Source: Diaporthe sp. PMI_573 (Eukaryota; Ascomycota; Sordariomycetes; Diaporthales; Diaporthaceae). From it: 64,000 bases of DNA. Below are positions 23,072-32,618 of the stretch, piece by piece (the stretch's first letter is position 1; each line of letters starts with the position of its first letter). The notes under the pieces are model-generated. The model saw nothing but the letters and a program-made list of their open reading frames with translations, was not told the origin of the DNA and did not search any database. The DNA lies in contig JAJTUP010000005.1 of NCBI GenBank assembly GCA_021399435.1, positions 1,426,001 to 1,490,000 of the forward strand, in the 5' to 3' direction. The translations under genes and the position numbers were made by a program.

Positions 23072-23197
23072 AACAAGACAGAACAAAACGAAAAGACGAT
23101 GATACCCGTTTAGACAAGCAGACAATGATAATTTTAATCAAGCATCTCCTTTGCTGCCCTTTAGCTATATAAGTGATTCAAGTGTGGAGGTTTGGCT

Positions 23198-24131
23198 TCA
23201 GATAACCCTTGCAAACAACTTAGGAAGGATCTCAGCAGCATCGCCCTGGAAAAAGAAGTCCTTGGATCCCAGCCCCGCACAAGAACCCTCGTCAGGGTTA
23301 ACAACCGCCACAACAGCACCCTTCCTCTTCGCCTTCTGCGTGTAGCCGGCGGCAGGGTAAACCACAGCCGCGGTTCCCACCACCAGCATAATGTCCACCG
23401 GGGCCGAGTCGATCCAGTCGTCCGTGTCGTTCAGCATCTTGTTGTCCAGGCTCTCGCCAAACCAGACGACGCCAGGGCGGAGGAGGCCCGTCTTGCACTT
23501 TGGGCAGTGGGGCAGGTCCTTGACGTCGATCTTGGGCACTGGCACCTCGGGGTCGAGCAGGGGCAGCTTGCCGGCATTGTCCGGCGCCGTGCTCACCGCA
23601 GACGCGGCCTCCAGGGCGGGGCAGAGGGGGTCGGAGAGGTTGTCCCTCTCGGCGTAGCCGCATTCGTCGAAGCACTTGAGATCCAAGATGCTCCCGTGCA
23701 GGAGGCGCAGCCTGTCCGTGGGGTGGCCTGCGCGGATTGATAGGCCTAGGTGTCTGTCAGTATATGTCTGTTGCGCTGCGGGCTGCTCACTGTCTGGGTC
23801 TAGCGTTCTCACCATCAACATTCTGCGTCAGGCAGATGAAATCCTCCTTCTTCTTTGCCAGCTCCGCAAGCGCGCGATGGCCCTCGTTGGGCAGCGCCTG
23901 GAGACACATGTGGCGCCTCCAGGCGTAGAAGAGCCAGACCAGGGCAGGGTCCTCTTCAAAGGCCTCGGGGGTTGCGAGGGAGGTGGGTTCGTGGTTCCGC
24001 CATAGGCCGCCTGCCCCCCGGAATGTGGGCAGTCCCGAGGCTGCGGACAGGCCGGCTCCACAGAGGGCGACAATGCGGGTGCTGGACTTGATGAGGTCCT
24101 GGAAGTCCTCGATGGAGGTGCGGGGAGCCAT
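23198..24131 (-). CDS. Sirtuin, class III (SIRT5-like) NAD-dependent protein deacylase
   Basis: Exons 24131-23813 and 23745-23198 around a 67-bp intron (GTGAGA...CTAG) give 288 residues from MAPRTSIEDF. NAD-binding GAGLSAASGLPTFRG is at about 25-39; the spliced joint reads TQNVDGLSIRAGHP; the catalytic His is in RLLHGSILDLKC. A CxxxC pair (KCFDEC) and HCPKC provide the zinc site. FYAWRRHM carries the Tyr-x-x-Arg pair that in SIRT5 binds succinyl/malonyl groups, so desuccinylase/demalonylase activity is likely (known of the family, inferred here). An in-frame ATG at 24266 would add 45 residues with no Asp or Glu and many Arg/Ser, a typical mitochondrial presequence. It follows an open frame from the ankyrin gene on the same strand. 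Confidence 0.9.
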
Positions 24132-24266
24132 GGCTGGGTTTGCTTGGGTAGAATTGACGCCGCTCCAGAAGCTCCGCGAAGTGCTTCTTGATCTGAAGAG
24201 CAATTTATGAGATGGCTGGACGAAGCTTTTCAGCAGTAGGGAGGGGCTGTGTGCTGCTGCCTTCAT

Positions 24267-24854
24267 ACCGGCAGCAACAACATCAGGAGCGGGAACAGTG
24301 TGGGGCTGTCCGTGACACGTCTCGCATGCCACCTGACCATTCCATCGGGCTGAGTCACCTTGAAAGCAGTAGGCAATGATATTTTCTTCTTTTATTGGAA
24401 CAGGCGAGCCCAGGAAACCCCAAGGGAAGCTATAGTTGAGAGCTGGTTGGTGTTGGCGCAAAGACGAGTATGCATCAAGTAGGCAGCCGTGTTTACTGCA
24501 TGTTGATGTCAGCTCCAGGGGCCCCGAGGTCCCTTTGCTTATGTAACCCTCCCGACCTATGAACATTGGCTCATTCCAAGCAGCACCCATGGTGATGAAG
24601 ATCTCGGCTGCATGTAGCGCGGTGAATACCGTAGTGTCGTCGACCTTTGCGTGTTCCACATAACATAAAGCGGCTTTCAGTGCTGTCATCCTACTTTCGT
24701 CACTCTCATCCAAATCCACACCACGCTCAAGAAGGTACGCGACCATATCTCGAAGTCGCCCGTCTCGAACATCTTCGTTTCCAGCCTTCTGTCTCATGAA
24801 CGGCACAATGTGGATCAGCGTCTGTTTCCACCGGAGTGTTTCATATCGCTCCAC
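24267..24854 (-). pseudogene. Downstream ankyrin-like part of the neighbouring gene, out of frame
   Basis: This frame (YETLRWKQTLIHIVPF, MVAYLLERGVDLDESDESRMTALKAALCYVEH, HAAEIFITMGAAWNEP) continues the ankyrin repeats of the 24815-26077 gene but is shifted by one base. The likely break is near 24853: reading up to RQWSD in one frame and on from YETLRW in the other gives a natural sequence if one base is restored. No stop codon separates it from the sirtuin frame. It may be part of a live gene if the shift is a sequencing error. Confidence 0.5.
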
Positions 24855-26077
24855 TGACGACTGTGAATAAGACCAGGGTCATGGTCCAAGAGAGCTTTCA
24901 CAAAAACGAGATTTCCTTCAACCACTGCTTCGCGGATAAGGGAATGCAGCCCTAGGTGGACATCCAATCCGTTTTGCAGAAGGATGTTCAGCATCTCGGC
25001 CTTTTCGTATCGGATTGCAACATGGCCGGCCGTCTGACACCCGGGGGCGTCGTTATCATTGAAGGACCCAGAATCCCCCTTCCACTAGCAGACGCATTTC
25101 AAAGTGGAACCAAAGCGTCTCTTCAGTCGCACACACTTCTTGTGGATTTTGAAATTTACCTCATCCCGGAGAGGGATTACACAGACAGACTGCCCCTGCA
25201 ATAGATTCACGTCGCACCCAGCCACGATCAACGCTTTGCACACCGCGACGTTGCCATGTGCAACAGCAAGAAAAAGAGGAGGCGGAAGCTCCGCGCGGAA
25301 GTGTTCTACATAACTCCGTCCATACTTTCGCTTCTTGAGACCTACGCCGTCAATATAAGACGGTTGGTGGGCTTGGGCCGAGCGGAGGGCCTTCAGGGCG
25401 ACCGGCAATGCCGAGGCGCCTCGTATCGAAGCCCAATGCAGAGCGGTCATTCCCCGGCGATTAGTTTCCAGCAAGTCATTTGGAATCGGATCGTAGACTC
25501 GCATCTCATCAATGTTGATATCGATACGGCCTTCGCATTCATCGCACTGTCCGGCAGCACTGCTCTGCTTGCATCCCGCGTAAAAAGCTCGAAGGGGCAG
25601 GTCGGTTTGTGCATCATTCTCACCGCTGTCGCTGTCGCTGTTGCTGTCGCTGTCCCAACCTGGACCATGTCGTCGAGCTTTTTCAGCTGCCATTTGAACA
25701 AAATACCCGCATTCCTCTTGCAATGTATACGAGGGAATGACCGAGCGATCGTAGCACGGCAGTTTGTGCGCGATTCTCGCCTCGTAGGTGACCTCACATT
25801 CATAAAGGGCTGGTTGGAGATATACCCAGCTCTCTTTGTCAACTCGTGCGAGATTGAATACCCATTTTGGTTGTGGAAGTGCCTGGGCGACCAGGTAGAG
25901 GATTTGCACTGGCAAGCGTGGCACTCGATGCGGAGGGCTAGGCTTGACCACCACTCTCGGGTCGTAACGTACCGGTACAGATCTCTGAATGATGGGAGTG
26001 TTGGGCGCGTTCAAGATGTGTGGCGGTATCTCGGAGGTAGCCCTATTATTGCCGGAATAATTAAACACACTAGACAT
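24815..26077 (-). CDS. Ankyrin-repeat protein with F-box-like N-terminus, frameshifted near the 3' end
   Basis: Exons 26077-25160 and 25084-24815 with a 75-bp intron (GAG|GTAAAT ... CTAG); because 75 is divisible by three, only a stop codon at 25085-25087 marks the intron. The reading gives 395 residues. The segment VPRLPVQILYLVAQALPQPKWVFNLARVDK at about 50-80 resembles a degenerate F-box start. Ankyrin units follow: RRGMTALHWASIRGAS, PPPLFLAVAHGNVAVCKALIVAGCDVN, and after the intron TAGHVAIRYEKAEMLNILLQNGLDVH and VEGNLVFVKALLDHDPGLIHS. A SD-rich acidic run is encoded near 25620-25660. The frame then ends at TGA 24815 by a probable one-base loss, while ankyrin-like sequence continues in another frame. 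Function unknown. Confidence 0.65.
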
Positions 26078-26760
26078 GTTACTTACAATAGCTCTGTTTG
26101 GACTTGGTCGTGATTCATTCTAATGACTGATGAGGCTTGTGGAGGTCTTGTTATTTGGAGGCAATGGTCATCACGCTATATTTGGGCAGTGACTTGTGCT
26201 TACTAGATAGTTCAGATTAGGAATTTTCACCTTGATTCTTATTTTTCCGTTGAATATTAACCTGGCAACAAAAAAAAAAGGAGTGCCCTTTGTCTGTGCC
26301 CTTTGTCTATATTTTGGGTACAAAGAAGTCTGTTTCATGAGCACCACGATAGCCTGAGCCACCTGGGCAGCCAGCCCATCAGCCCTGGAGCCCAGACCCA
26401 GCCATTCAGCTACGCTGTCACTTTTTAGGGGGCATCCATTTCCCTTTCTAGCAACTAGCCTGCTTTTCTAAGCAGAGCAAAGAAGGCAAACATCCGACTT
26501 CTCATTGTGTCATACGTGACAAGGCAGCAGTAGCAGCAGCTAGACTCAGGCATTGACAAAAGCCGAGTAAGATTAACGACCACGAACAAAAGTTGGTGTT
26601 GAACTCAGACCAAGTCTGGGAAAAGCTACAGGCTAGTTAGACACTGTGAGAACGTATCGGTGTTCGGATACGCCTTATGCGAACCGGACAGCGACCAGGA
26701 CTAGCCCCAGCCTAACTACATATAGCTATGCGAAACTCCGACTTACAAACAGCCAAAAAA
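26078..26760. other. Intergenic region between the ankyrin and monooxygenase genes
   Basis: About 680 bp, moderately AT-rich, with no recognised gene. It probably holds the ankyrin gene promoter. Confidence 0.5.
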
Positions 26761-26765
26761 GCCGG

Positions 26766-26770
26766 CCAAT
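26766..26770 (+). promoter_or_regulatory. CCAAT box upstream of the FAD monooxygenase
   Basis: CCAAT within a GGCCAATTG context, about 280 bp before the ATG at 27049; a typical HAP-complex site by sequence. Confidence 0.35.
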
Positions 26771-26844
26771 TGAGGACGTCAAATTTTCTTCGGGCAAACT
26801 AGCGCTGCTGCGGACCCGGTGCCTATCCAGCTTTTGGGTCTCTT

Positions 26845-26853
26845 CGGCCGTTG
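26845..26853 (+). promoter_or_regulatory. Third copy of the CGGCCGTTG motif
   Basis: CGGCCGTTG, identical to the arms of the inverted repeat starting 20 bp further down, in the same orientation as its left arm. Confidence 0.45.
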
Positions 26854-26870
26854 AAGCCCGCTGGCTCGGG

Positions 26871-26900
26871 TCCGGCCGTTGTGGGGAGCCAACGGCCGGA
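26871..26900. promoter_or_regulatory. Perfect 11-bp inverted repeat with 8-bp spacer, candidate regulator site
   Basis: Left arm TCCGGCCGTTG (26871-26881), spacer of 8 bp, right arm CAACGGCCGGA (26890-26900), an exact palindrome rich in CGG/CCG triplets. Zn2Cys6 regulators bind paired CGG triplets, and such a regulator is encoded beside the gene this site precedes. It lies about 150 bp upstream of the monooxygenase ATG and 40 bp before its TATA box. The repeat is seen; the binding is inferred. Confidence 0.55.
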
Positions 26901-26939
26901 AGTTTGGATCCAGGGCCGAATTGGTCCGATGGTGCTTGA

Positions 26940-26947
26940 TATATATA
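26940..26947 (+). promoter_or_regulatory. TATA box of the FAD monooxygenase gene
   Basis: TATATATA about 100 bp upstream of ATG 27049, just downstream of the inverted repeat. Confidence 0.55.
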
Positions 26948-27048
26948 CGACACAGGCGACAATCATCACACAGACGTGGACTTGTAAGACACCAGTGTTC
27001 ATTCTATCTATCCATCTATTTACAACAGATACACAATTATTCACTAAT

Positions 27049-28344
27049 ATGTCTGGCTTGAAAGTCCTCATAGTCGGGGCCTCTGTCGCAGGGCCAACAA
27101 CAGCCTATTGGCTGGCCAAAGCCGGCGCCGAAGTCACCATAATCGAACGCTTCCCAGAGCTGCGCACTGGCGGGCAAAATGTCGACATTCGCAACGTTGG
27201 CGTCTCGGTGATGCACAAGATCCCCGGGATGGAAGACGCCGTAAAGGCGAAGACAACAGGGATGGATGGCATCAGCTTCGTGAGCGACGACGGCCGGCCG
27301 TTCGCGACCATCACCGCCACCGGCGATGCCAACCAGCAGTCGCTCGTGTCCGAGTATGAGATCTTCCGCGGCGACCTGGCACGGATCCTGTTCGATCTGA
27401 CCAAGGTCAACGAGAGGATAAACTATGTCTTTGGCGAGCAAGCCTCATCGATGCAGCAGACCGACGAGGGCGGAATCGTCACTGTCGAGTTTACGAACGG
27501 CCACCCGACGACGCAGTACGACCTAGTCGTGGCCTGCGATGGCGCCACGTCGCGAACTCGGGCCATGGGGCTTGGTTGCGGTGTCCGGGACCACATCAGG
27601 TCGCTCGAGTGCTGGTCGGCGTACTTTTCCGTGGACAAGGATCTTCTTCATGGCAGCAGGACGGGACAGGCGTGGACAACACCAGGTGGCCGATTCTTTG
27701 GTCTCGGGCCAGATCCGTCTGGGGTAACTCGGGTCATCGCCCAACAGATCCATCCACGCGATAGCAAGGATGCGGCATTGCCGTTTAGGGAGGCTGCGAA
27801 GCAGGGGACCGATGCCCTGAAGTCGTACGTCGCGGGACAGTTCTCCGGCGCCGGCTGGAAGACGCAAGAAATCCTCGACGGTATGACGAAATCGGATGAC
27901 TTTTATGCGTCAGAGATTGTACAGGTCAAGGTGCCGAGCCTCTACAAGGGACGTTTTGTCCTGGTCGGTGATGCGGGCTACGCACCCGGCCCTACCGGCA
28001 CTGGCACGAGTCTCGCTATGGCCGGTGCTTATGTACTGGCCGGCGAGATCAGCATGCACAAGGGCGATGTGGAAGCTGGGCTTCGGGGTTACGAGGAGCG
28101 CATGAGGCCTATAATTGACGATCTGCAGAAGATCCCACCGGGAATCCCGTGGATTTTTGCACCACAGACGGCCTGGGGTATATGGATTCGGAACACAATC
28201 CTTACTGTCATTTGCTGGGGAATGGGTGCTTTCGGCGGTGTTGTTGCATGGGCTAGTGGGCTGTTCTCCAGCTCATTTGGGGGCGATAAATTCGGGCTGC
28301 CCGATTACGAATGGGCGGTTGAGGACAAGAAGGACCAGTCGTGA
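27049..28344 (+). CDS. FAD-dependent monooxygenase (PHBH / salicylate hydroxylase-like)
   Basis: Single exon of 431 residues. The start at 27049 was chosen because it places the FAD fold at the N-terminus (MSGLKVLIVGASVAGPTTAYWLAKAG, with IIERF); the open frame extends upstream to 26851 but through promoter sequence. VACDGATSRTR is the DG motif for FAD/NAD(P)H contact, and LVGDAGYAPGPTGTGTSLAMAGAY is the GD motif that binds the FAD ribityl chain. The family hydroxylates aromatic or polyketide substrates using NAD(P)H and O2. A hydrophobic segment at about 384-404 may tether the protein to a membrane. Its partner genes appear to be the Zn2Cys6 regulator and the aldo/keto reductase downstream. 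Substrate unknown. Confidence 0.9.
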   Translation: MSGLKVLIVGASVAGPTTAYWLAKAGAEVTIIERFPELRTGGQNVDIRNVGVSVMHKIPGMEDAVKAKTTGMDGISFVSDDGRPFATITATGDANQQSLVSEYEIFRGDLARILFDLTKVNERINYVFGEQASSMQQTDEGGIVTVEFTNGHPTTQYDLVVACDGATSRTRAMGLGCGVRDHIRSLECWSAYFSVDKDLLHGSRTGQAWTTPGGRFFGLGPDPSGVTRVIAQQIHPRDSKDAALPFREAAKQGTDALKSYVAGQFSGAGWKTQEILDGMTKSDDFYASEIVQVKVPSLYKGRFVLVGDAGYAPGPTGTGTSLAMAGAYVLAGEISMHKGDVEAGLRGYEERMRPIIDDLQKIPPGIPWIFAPQTAWGIWIRNTILTVICWGMGAFGGVVAWASGLFSSSFGGDKFGLPDYEWAVEDKKDQS

Positions 28345-28673
28345 CGCCGTCCCGGTTGTGAAGGCGTCTGGTGGACAATTCTACTAATCGGATTATAGCG
28401 TAAAGGGGACGGAGTCATACCTATATTTTGGTATCGCACCAAGTTTTATATGGTAGGACCTAGGTAGCATGATGAGCGTATACTAGAATAAGAATTATCT
28501 ATCGTCACGACCAATTAACGCTGTGTAGAAGCCGTTCAAACTTGTTTAAAATACCCGCTGGACATGTTGGGCTTTTGCCTATTTCAACGAGTTCAAATTA
28601 CGTCCCTCGGTATTCAAAGAATGGTGTGGTGTCATGAATTCAAATGTTATTACAAGCATGAGTCTGTTTGCTA
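28345..28673. other. Convergent intergenic region
   Basis: 329 bp between the 3' ends of the monooxygenase and the regulator; nothing beyond presumed 3' UTRs. Confidence 0.55.
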
Positions 28674-30797
28674 TTATGTTCCTTGGGCGCTTTCGTCCCT
28701 GATGAGCTGATCCCACAGCGCCCAGTCTTCTGTGTCGAGACTGAAGTCACTATTCACATCAAACCCTATTTCGCCAGAAAGGCTATCGAGTTCCGAGCTG
28801 GCAGCGACCGCAATATCCGGGCCAGGTCGCGGCATTTTATCATTTCCCAGATTAGAAGTCGTTGCGCCGCTATCATCCGGTTCTGCTCTGGTTGCAGGCT
28901 TACCTTTCCGCCGAGAGCGGAGGGTAGTGATAAACTCAGGTTCAGGTGTCCTGTGACCAGGAGCATTCGAATCCCATGCCTTCAGCGTGAGGCTTCTGAA
29001 TGCCACATGCAGGGGCTGTTTCGATATTAATAAGTCGCCATGGTTGTTATAAACCTGCTCTAACTTGTTCCAGGTCTCATCATTCTCATCGTGCGAGAGC
29101 AGACCAGGTCTCCGCAGGCTGGTCAACACGTAAATCAAGGAATCCCAGGATCCATATGCCCAGAAGGATCTCACGTGCCATTGGTATCTTCGGAGGCCTG
29201 CGTTGGCGTAAGCAGCTGCATCTGTGTCGATGATCTTGTGCGCCAACTGGAAGAGTTCTTTCCTTTCCTCGTCCGCGGCGATCTGATTCCGGACTCTCGG
29301 CAGCCTGGCCTTGATGCGCATAGCTGTTATGGCCGATCTCGCCATGCCCATGGTCAGGAAGTGCAGCGGGTTGACAACGTCACAATAGCGGATATATTTT
29401 TCCTCCACTTCCCTCTCGGCCTCCCTGATGAGAGGCTCAACTGCGTCGTAGTGTTGAACCTGGTCCGTAGCTGCGCCACGCATCGACCTCGCAAAGAATT
29501 TTCCAATGCATGCTCGAGCCAGACAGAACATCATTTCGGTTGCTCCCTTCTGCTCTTCTGGCTTTGTGGTCATTCCCGGCCAGATTTGGTCGTCATTGAT
29601 ATTGAGTGGCTCCTGGGTGTCCCAGGACTCAGGTGCAATAGCGATACCTGTCCCCGAGAGCTGGCTTGCTATACCGTCAAGTGGTATCAATTGATAGAAC
29701 AAGCGTCTCCTCATTTGTACGTCGAATGGCGGCAATCCGAGCGCCTCGCCGTCGCGGTGGAGCCCCATGCGTTGCGCTATGCGGACGGCAACACCCGTCA
29801 GGATCCAGTACTTATTTGGATCATAATGATATCGACAAGCAAGCAAAAATAGTATAAGAGCTTGTATGACTGGTAGAGCAGCGGTCGTGAGAAAGGACGC
29901 GTTGACAAGGGCTTGTCGAGTCGCGAAATGGAACGTCTGCATCAAAGCAGATCTCGGCCGACCAAATAGCTCCTCGCACTTTTCTTCCGTCAAGGTGAAG
30001 ATTGCAAAATGATATACTGCGAACAAAACACACTCATTTGCTCTCGACGCTGCTTGGGGCTCCTGTGTAACCTCCTCGGCCATCTCGATTGATGAGGGAA
30101 TATGTAGAACTTTACAAATGGGCTCCACGCTCTCGATATGTATCTTCCACAGAAGCATTGCTTCCTCATGTGTCGGGTGATAATGAAGCAAGTTCTCTTG
30201 GTAGCCCATCAACGCTCCCGCCAGGGGATCAGATGAGAAGCGGTCTGCGTGACCAAGAGCTGCTTCGGACTCTTCATGGTCGTGATCTTCTTGAACGAAC
30301 GCGTGCTGCATATCATCATCTGCTAGGTTATGCCAGGTGACGCTGTTGACATATCTCGACCCCCCACGACCGAACACGACTCTGCCCATTGTCGAAGTCT
30401 CCGCAGGTGGTTCGATAAAGCGCAGGGAAATTGGCTGTCGTGGTGAATACTCAGTGGTAGGTGATGTTTGAGAGTCCTGTGGCAGCAATCCATGCTCGAG
30501 CAGTATGCGCTCGTACTGAGCAAGCTTTTCGTAGAGGTCGCCGCTGCTTAATTGCCTCTTCCGCCGTCGGAGTGGAGGGACCTGATAGAGACACTGTAGT
30601 CCACGGCTGCTACAGCTGGAACAGACCGGCTTCACCTTGTCGCACTTGACCTTGCGCTTGGCACATGTCTGGCAACTATATTGCGCGAGCCCGCGGTCGG
30701 CTCCGAGGATGTCCGGAGATGCTTCAGTAGATGCCAAAGCGAACTGTTGTTTGTCTTTTGATAGGGCGGCATGTCTTTCAACATCTTCGGCGGCCAT
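28674..30797 (-). CDS. Zn(II)2Cys6 transcription factor, probable pathway regulator of the neighbouring genes
   Basis: Single open frame of 707 residues. The zinc cluster at about residues 40-70 reads SCQTCAKRKVKCDK ... PVCSSCSSRGLQC with six cysteines in the family spacing, followed by a basic linker (RRRKRQ) and a coiled segment (YEKLAQYERILLEHG). The middle part (about 200-460) is a fungal-specific transcription factor domain containing ARACIGKFF and RMGLHRDG-type helices. The C-terminus is acidic (SDFSLDTEDWALWDQL), consistent with activation. It is placed between the FAD monooxygenase and the aldo/keto reductase, and a CGG-rich palindrome precedes the monooxygenase. Control of those genes is an inference. 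Confidence 0.9.
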   Translation of the reverse strand: MAAEDVERHAALSKDKQQFALASTEASPDILGADRGLAQYSCQTCAKRKVKCDKVKPVCSSCSSRGLQCLYQVPPLRRRKRQLSSGDLYEKLAQYERILLEHGLLPQDSQTSPTTEYSPRQPISLRFIEPPAETSTMGRVVFGRGGSRYVNSVTWHNLADDDMQHAFVQEDHDHEESEAALGHADRFSSDPLAGALMGYQENLLHYHPTHEEAMLLWKIHIESVEPICKVLHIPSSIEMAEEVTQEPQAASRANECVLFAVYHFAIFTLTEEKCEELFGRPRSALMQTFHFATRQALVNASFLTTAALPVIQALILFLLACRYHYDPNKYWILTGVAVRIAQRMGLHRDGEALGLPPFDVQMRRRLFYQLIPLDGIASQLSGTGIAIAPESWDTQEPLNINDDQIWPGMTTKPEEQKGATEMMFCLARACIGKFFARSMRGAATDQVQHYDAVEPLIREAEREVEEKYIRYCDVVNPLHFLTMGMARSAITAMRIKARLPRVRNQIAADEERKELFQLAHKIIDTDAAAYANAGLRRYQWHVRSFWAYGSWDSLIYVLTSLRRPGLLSHDENDETWNKLEQVYNNHGDLLISKQPLHVAFRSLTLKAWDSNAPGHRTPEPEFITTLRSRRKGKPATRAEPDDSGATTSNLGNDKMPRPGPDIAVAASSELDSLSGEIGFDVNSDFSLDTEDWALWDQLIRDESAQGT

Positions 30798-31553
30798 ATT
30801 TGTGCCGAGTAGAGTGATATACTAGTAATTCAGGACTTCGTCAGCCAAGCAGTTCAGTTCCGCTTGTTGTCGTTGTTTGGGCGATAGCAAGCTTCGCGTG
30901 CATGAGTTCAATTTGATCCATGATGCTTAGACCGGCAAACTCCAAATCGTCCGCCCTTGCCCACTTTCAGCTAGTCCACGCGCAATCCTTCGTAAGTACT
31001 AAGCATTGGACATGCTTGATAACAAACATCGAATAGTGGCCCGATCTCGGGACGAGGTTCCAACCAGATACTTACATTAGGTATGCTTCAAGTCGCTTGC
31101 GTCCCAGAACAACAAGGAACACGGTACCATTGACACTGAAGAGCTGACAATCTCTTGCAGCTACACAATCAAGCGGTGCAAGTCAATCAGAAGCGACCTT
31201 TTCCAGATAATGTTGGCCTCAAAACCGAGTATGAGTATGGCTGGATGAAATAAACCGGTTTTAACTGTGTTCGCCAAACTCATGGAATGAAGCATTCACA
31301 CTGCGCAATTTCCTTGCAACATATGTTAATCCTAGCACAATTCAGCAGACTCAGAAGCTTCAATACTTGCAAATCTCCTTGAGCGAGACTTGCCTATCTG
31401 TCAATTGACAGCTTATTGGGTTTTCCAAATAAGGAGGGGGGATCTCATTTGCTATATAACTTAATGTCAAAAGGCAACATGTTTGCCATGCTGGATTCCA
31501 CCATTGGCTGCCTATTCTTATCCACATATCCAACGGGTTTCCAATCTCGGACC
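30798..31553. other. Intergenic region between regulator and aldo/keto reductase
   Basis: About 760 bp holding the regulator promoter and the reductase 3' end. No copy of the CGGCCGTTG motif was noticed here, and no gene. Confidence 0.5.
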
Positions 31554-32618
31554 CTAAAAGAAATATGACGACATTTCGGCTTTCACCATCAAGTAGCTTT
31601 CATCGAAAGCTTTCACGAGCTCATCGGGGAGCGGGCCCATTTCAAAAGCAGCGAGATTTTCCTCAAGCTGCTCGGCCGTGCTCGCTGAGGTGATGATAGC
31701 ATCACCAGACTCCTTGTTCAACTGACTGTGGTGATTGACCCATCTCAGAGCTGCCTGTGCGGTTGTGAGGCCTGATTTCCTGGCGAGCGGGCGCAGTTTA
31801 TCCAGAGCATCAAAATGCGCATCGTTCCAGTACTTCTTTCTGTACAGAGCACCCTGTGCATGATTAGGGTCAAATCGACCGCCCTCATGGTCCTTCGATT
31901 CCCGCTTATAGCGGTCGGTGAGAAGCCCTCCAGCCAGCGGGTTGTAGGCATAGAATGCGATGCCATAGTGTCTTAGTGCCGGGAAAAGTTCTGTCTCGAC
32001 AGCTCGGTGCAACGCGTTGTATATCCCTTGGTACACATCGATCCTTTTCCATCCATTACGCTGGATCGTCTCACTCATCTGTGCTACTTCCCATGCTGCG
32101 AAGTTGCTGATTCCGAACCGCGTGAAGAACCCCTCATTATATAGATCGTTGATTTCACGAAGCGTTTGTTCGTAAGGTTTGCTGCGGTCTGGTCCGTGCA
32201 GGTATAAGAGATCCACTGTCTCCGTCTTCAGAGCACTCATGCTCTCAAGCATCAAATCGCGCAAGGTCTTGTTTCTCGTGTCCAGAAATGGTGGTACATA
32301 GACGCCAACAGGCGGCAACTTCGTGGCAAGAGCAATCCCACGAGATTGCCAATCTAGTTGAGCGAGCAAAGCCTCAGAGCTGCCTCCTCCATAGATACGA
32401 GCTGTATCCACTTCTGAGTGTCCATGGCTTTGGAAATCGTTGAGTATCTTGGCTGCGACTTCCAAATCGTGTACACGAGCTTGCTCAGCGCCTTCATTGA
32501 TTAATGATAGTCAGCTGTCGACATTCCTGGTACCGCATGTGGGCACTCACTCACCTTTTTGACCGAAAGTCATCGCGCCGAAGACAATCTTTTGATGCGA
32601 CTGAGCGGGAGACGCCAT
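31554..32618 (-). CDS. Aldo/keto reductase, aflatoxin-aldehyde-reductase-like (AKR7 type)
   Basis: Exons 32618-32555 and 32491-31554, separated by a 63-bp intron (GTGAGT...AAG), give 333 residues starting MASPAQSHQKIVFGAMTFGQKG. The AKR catalytic tetrad is present: Asp and Tyr in EVDTARIYGGG, Lys in LATKLPP and His in LYLHGPD. GISNFAAWEVAQM and the C-terminal IITSASTAEQLEENLAAF are NADPH-barrel marks. The form is closest to AKR7-type enzymes that reduce dialdehydes and other reactive carbonyls with NADPH in the cytosol. It sits beside the Zn2Cys6 regulator and FAD monooxygenase, so it may reduce or detoxify a carbonyl in the same pathway (inference). Confidence 0.9.
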
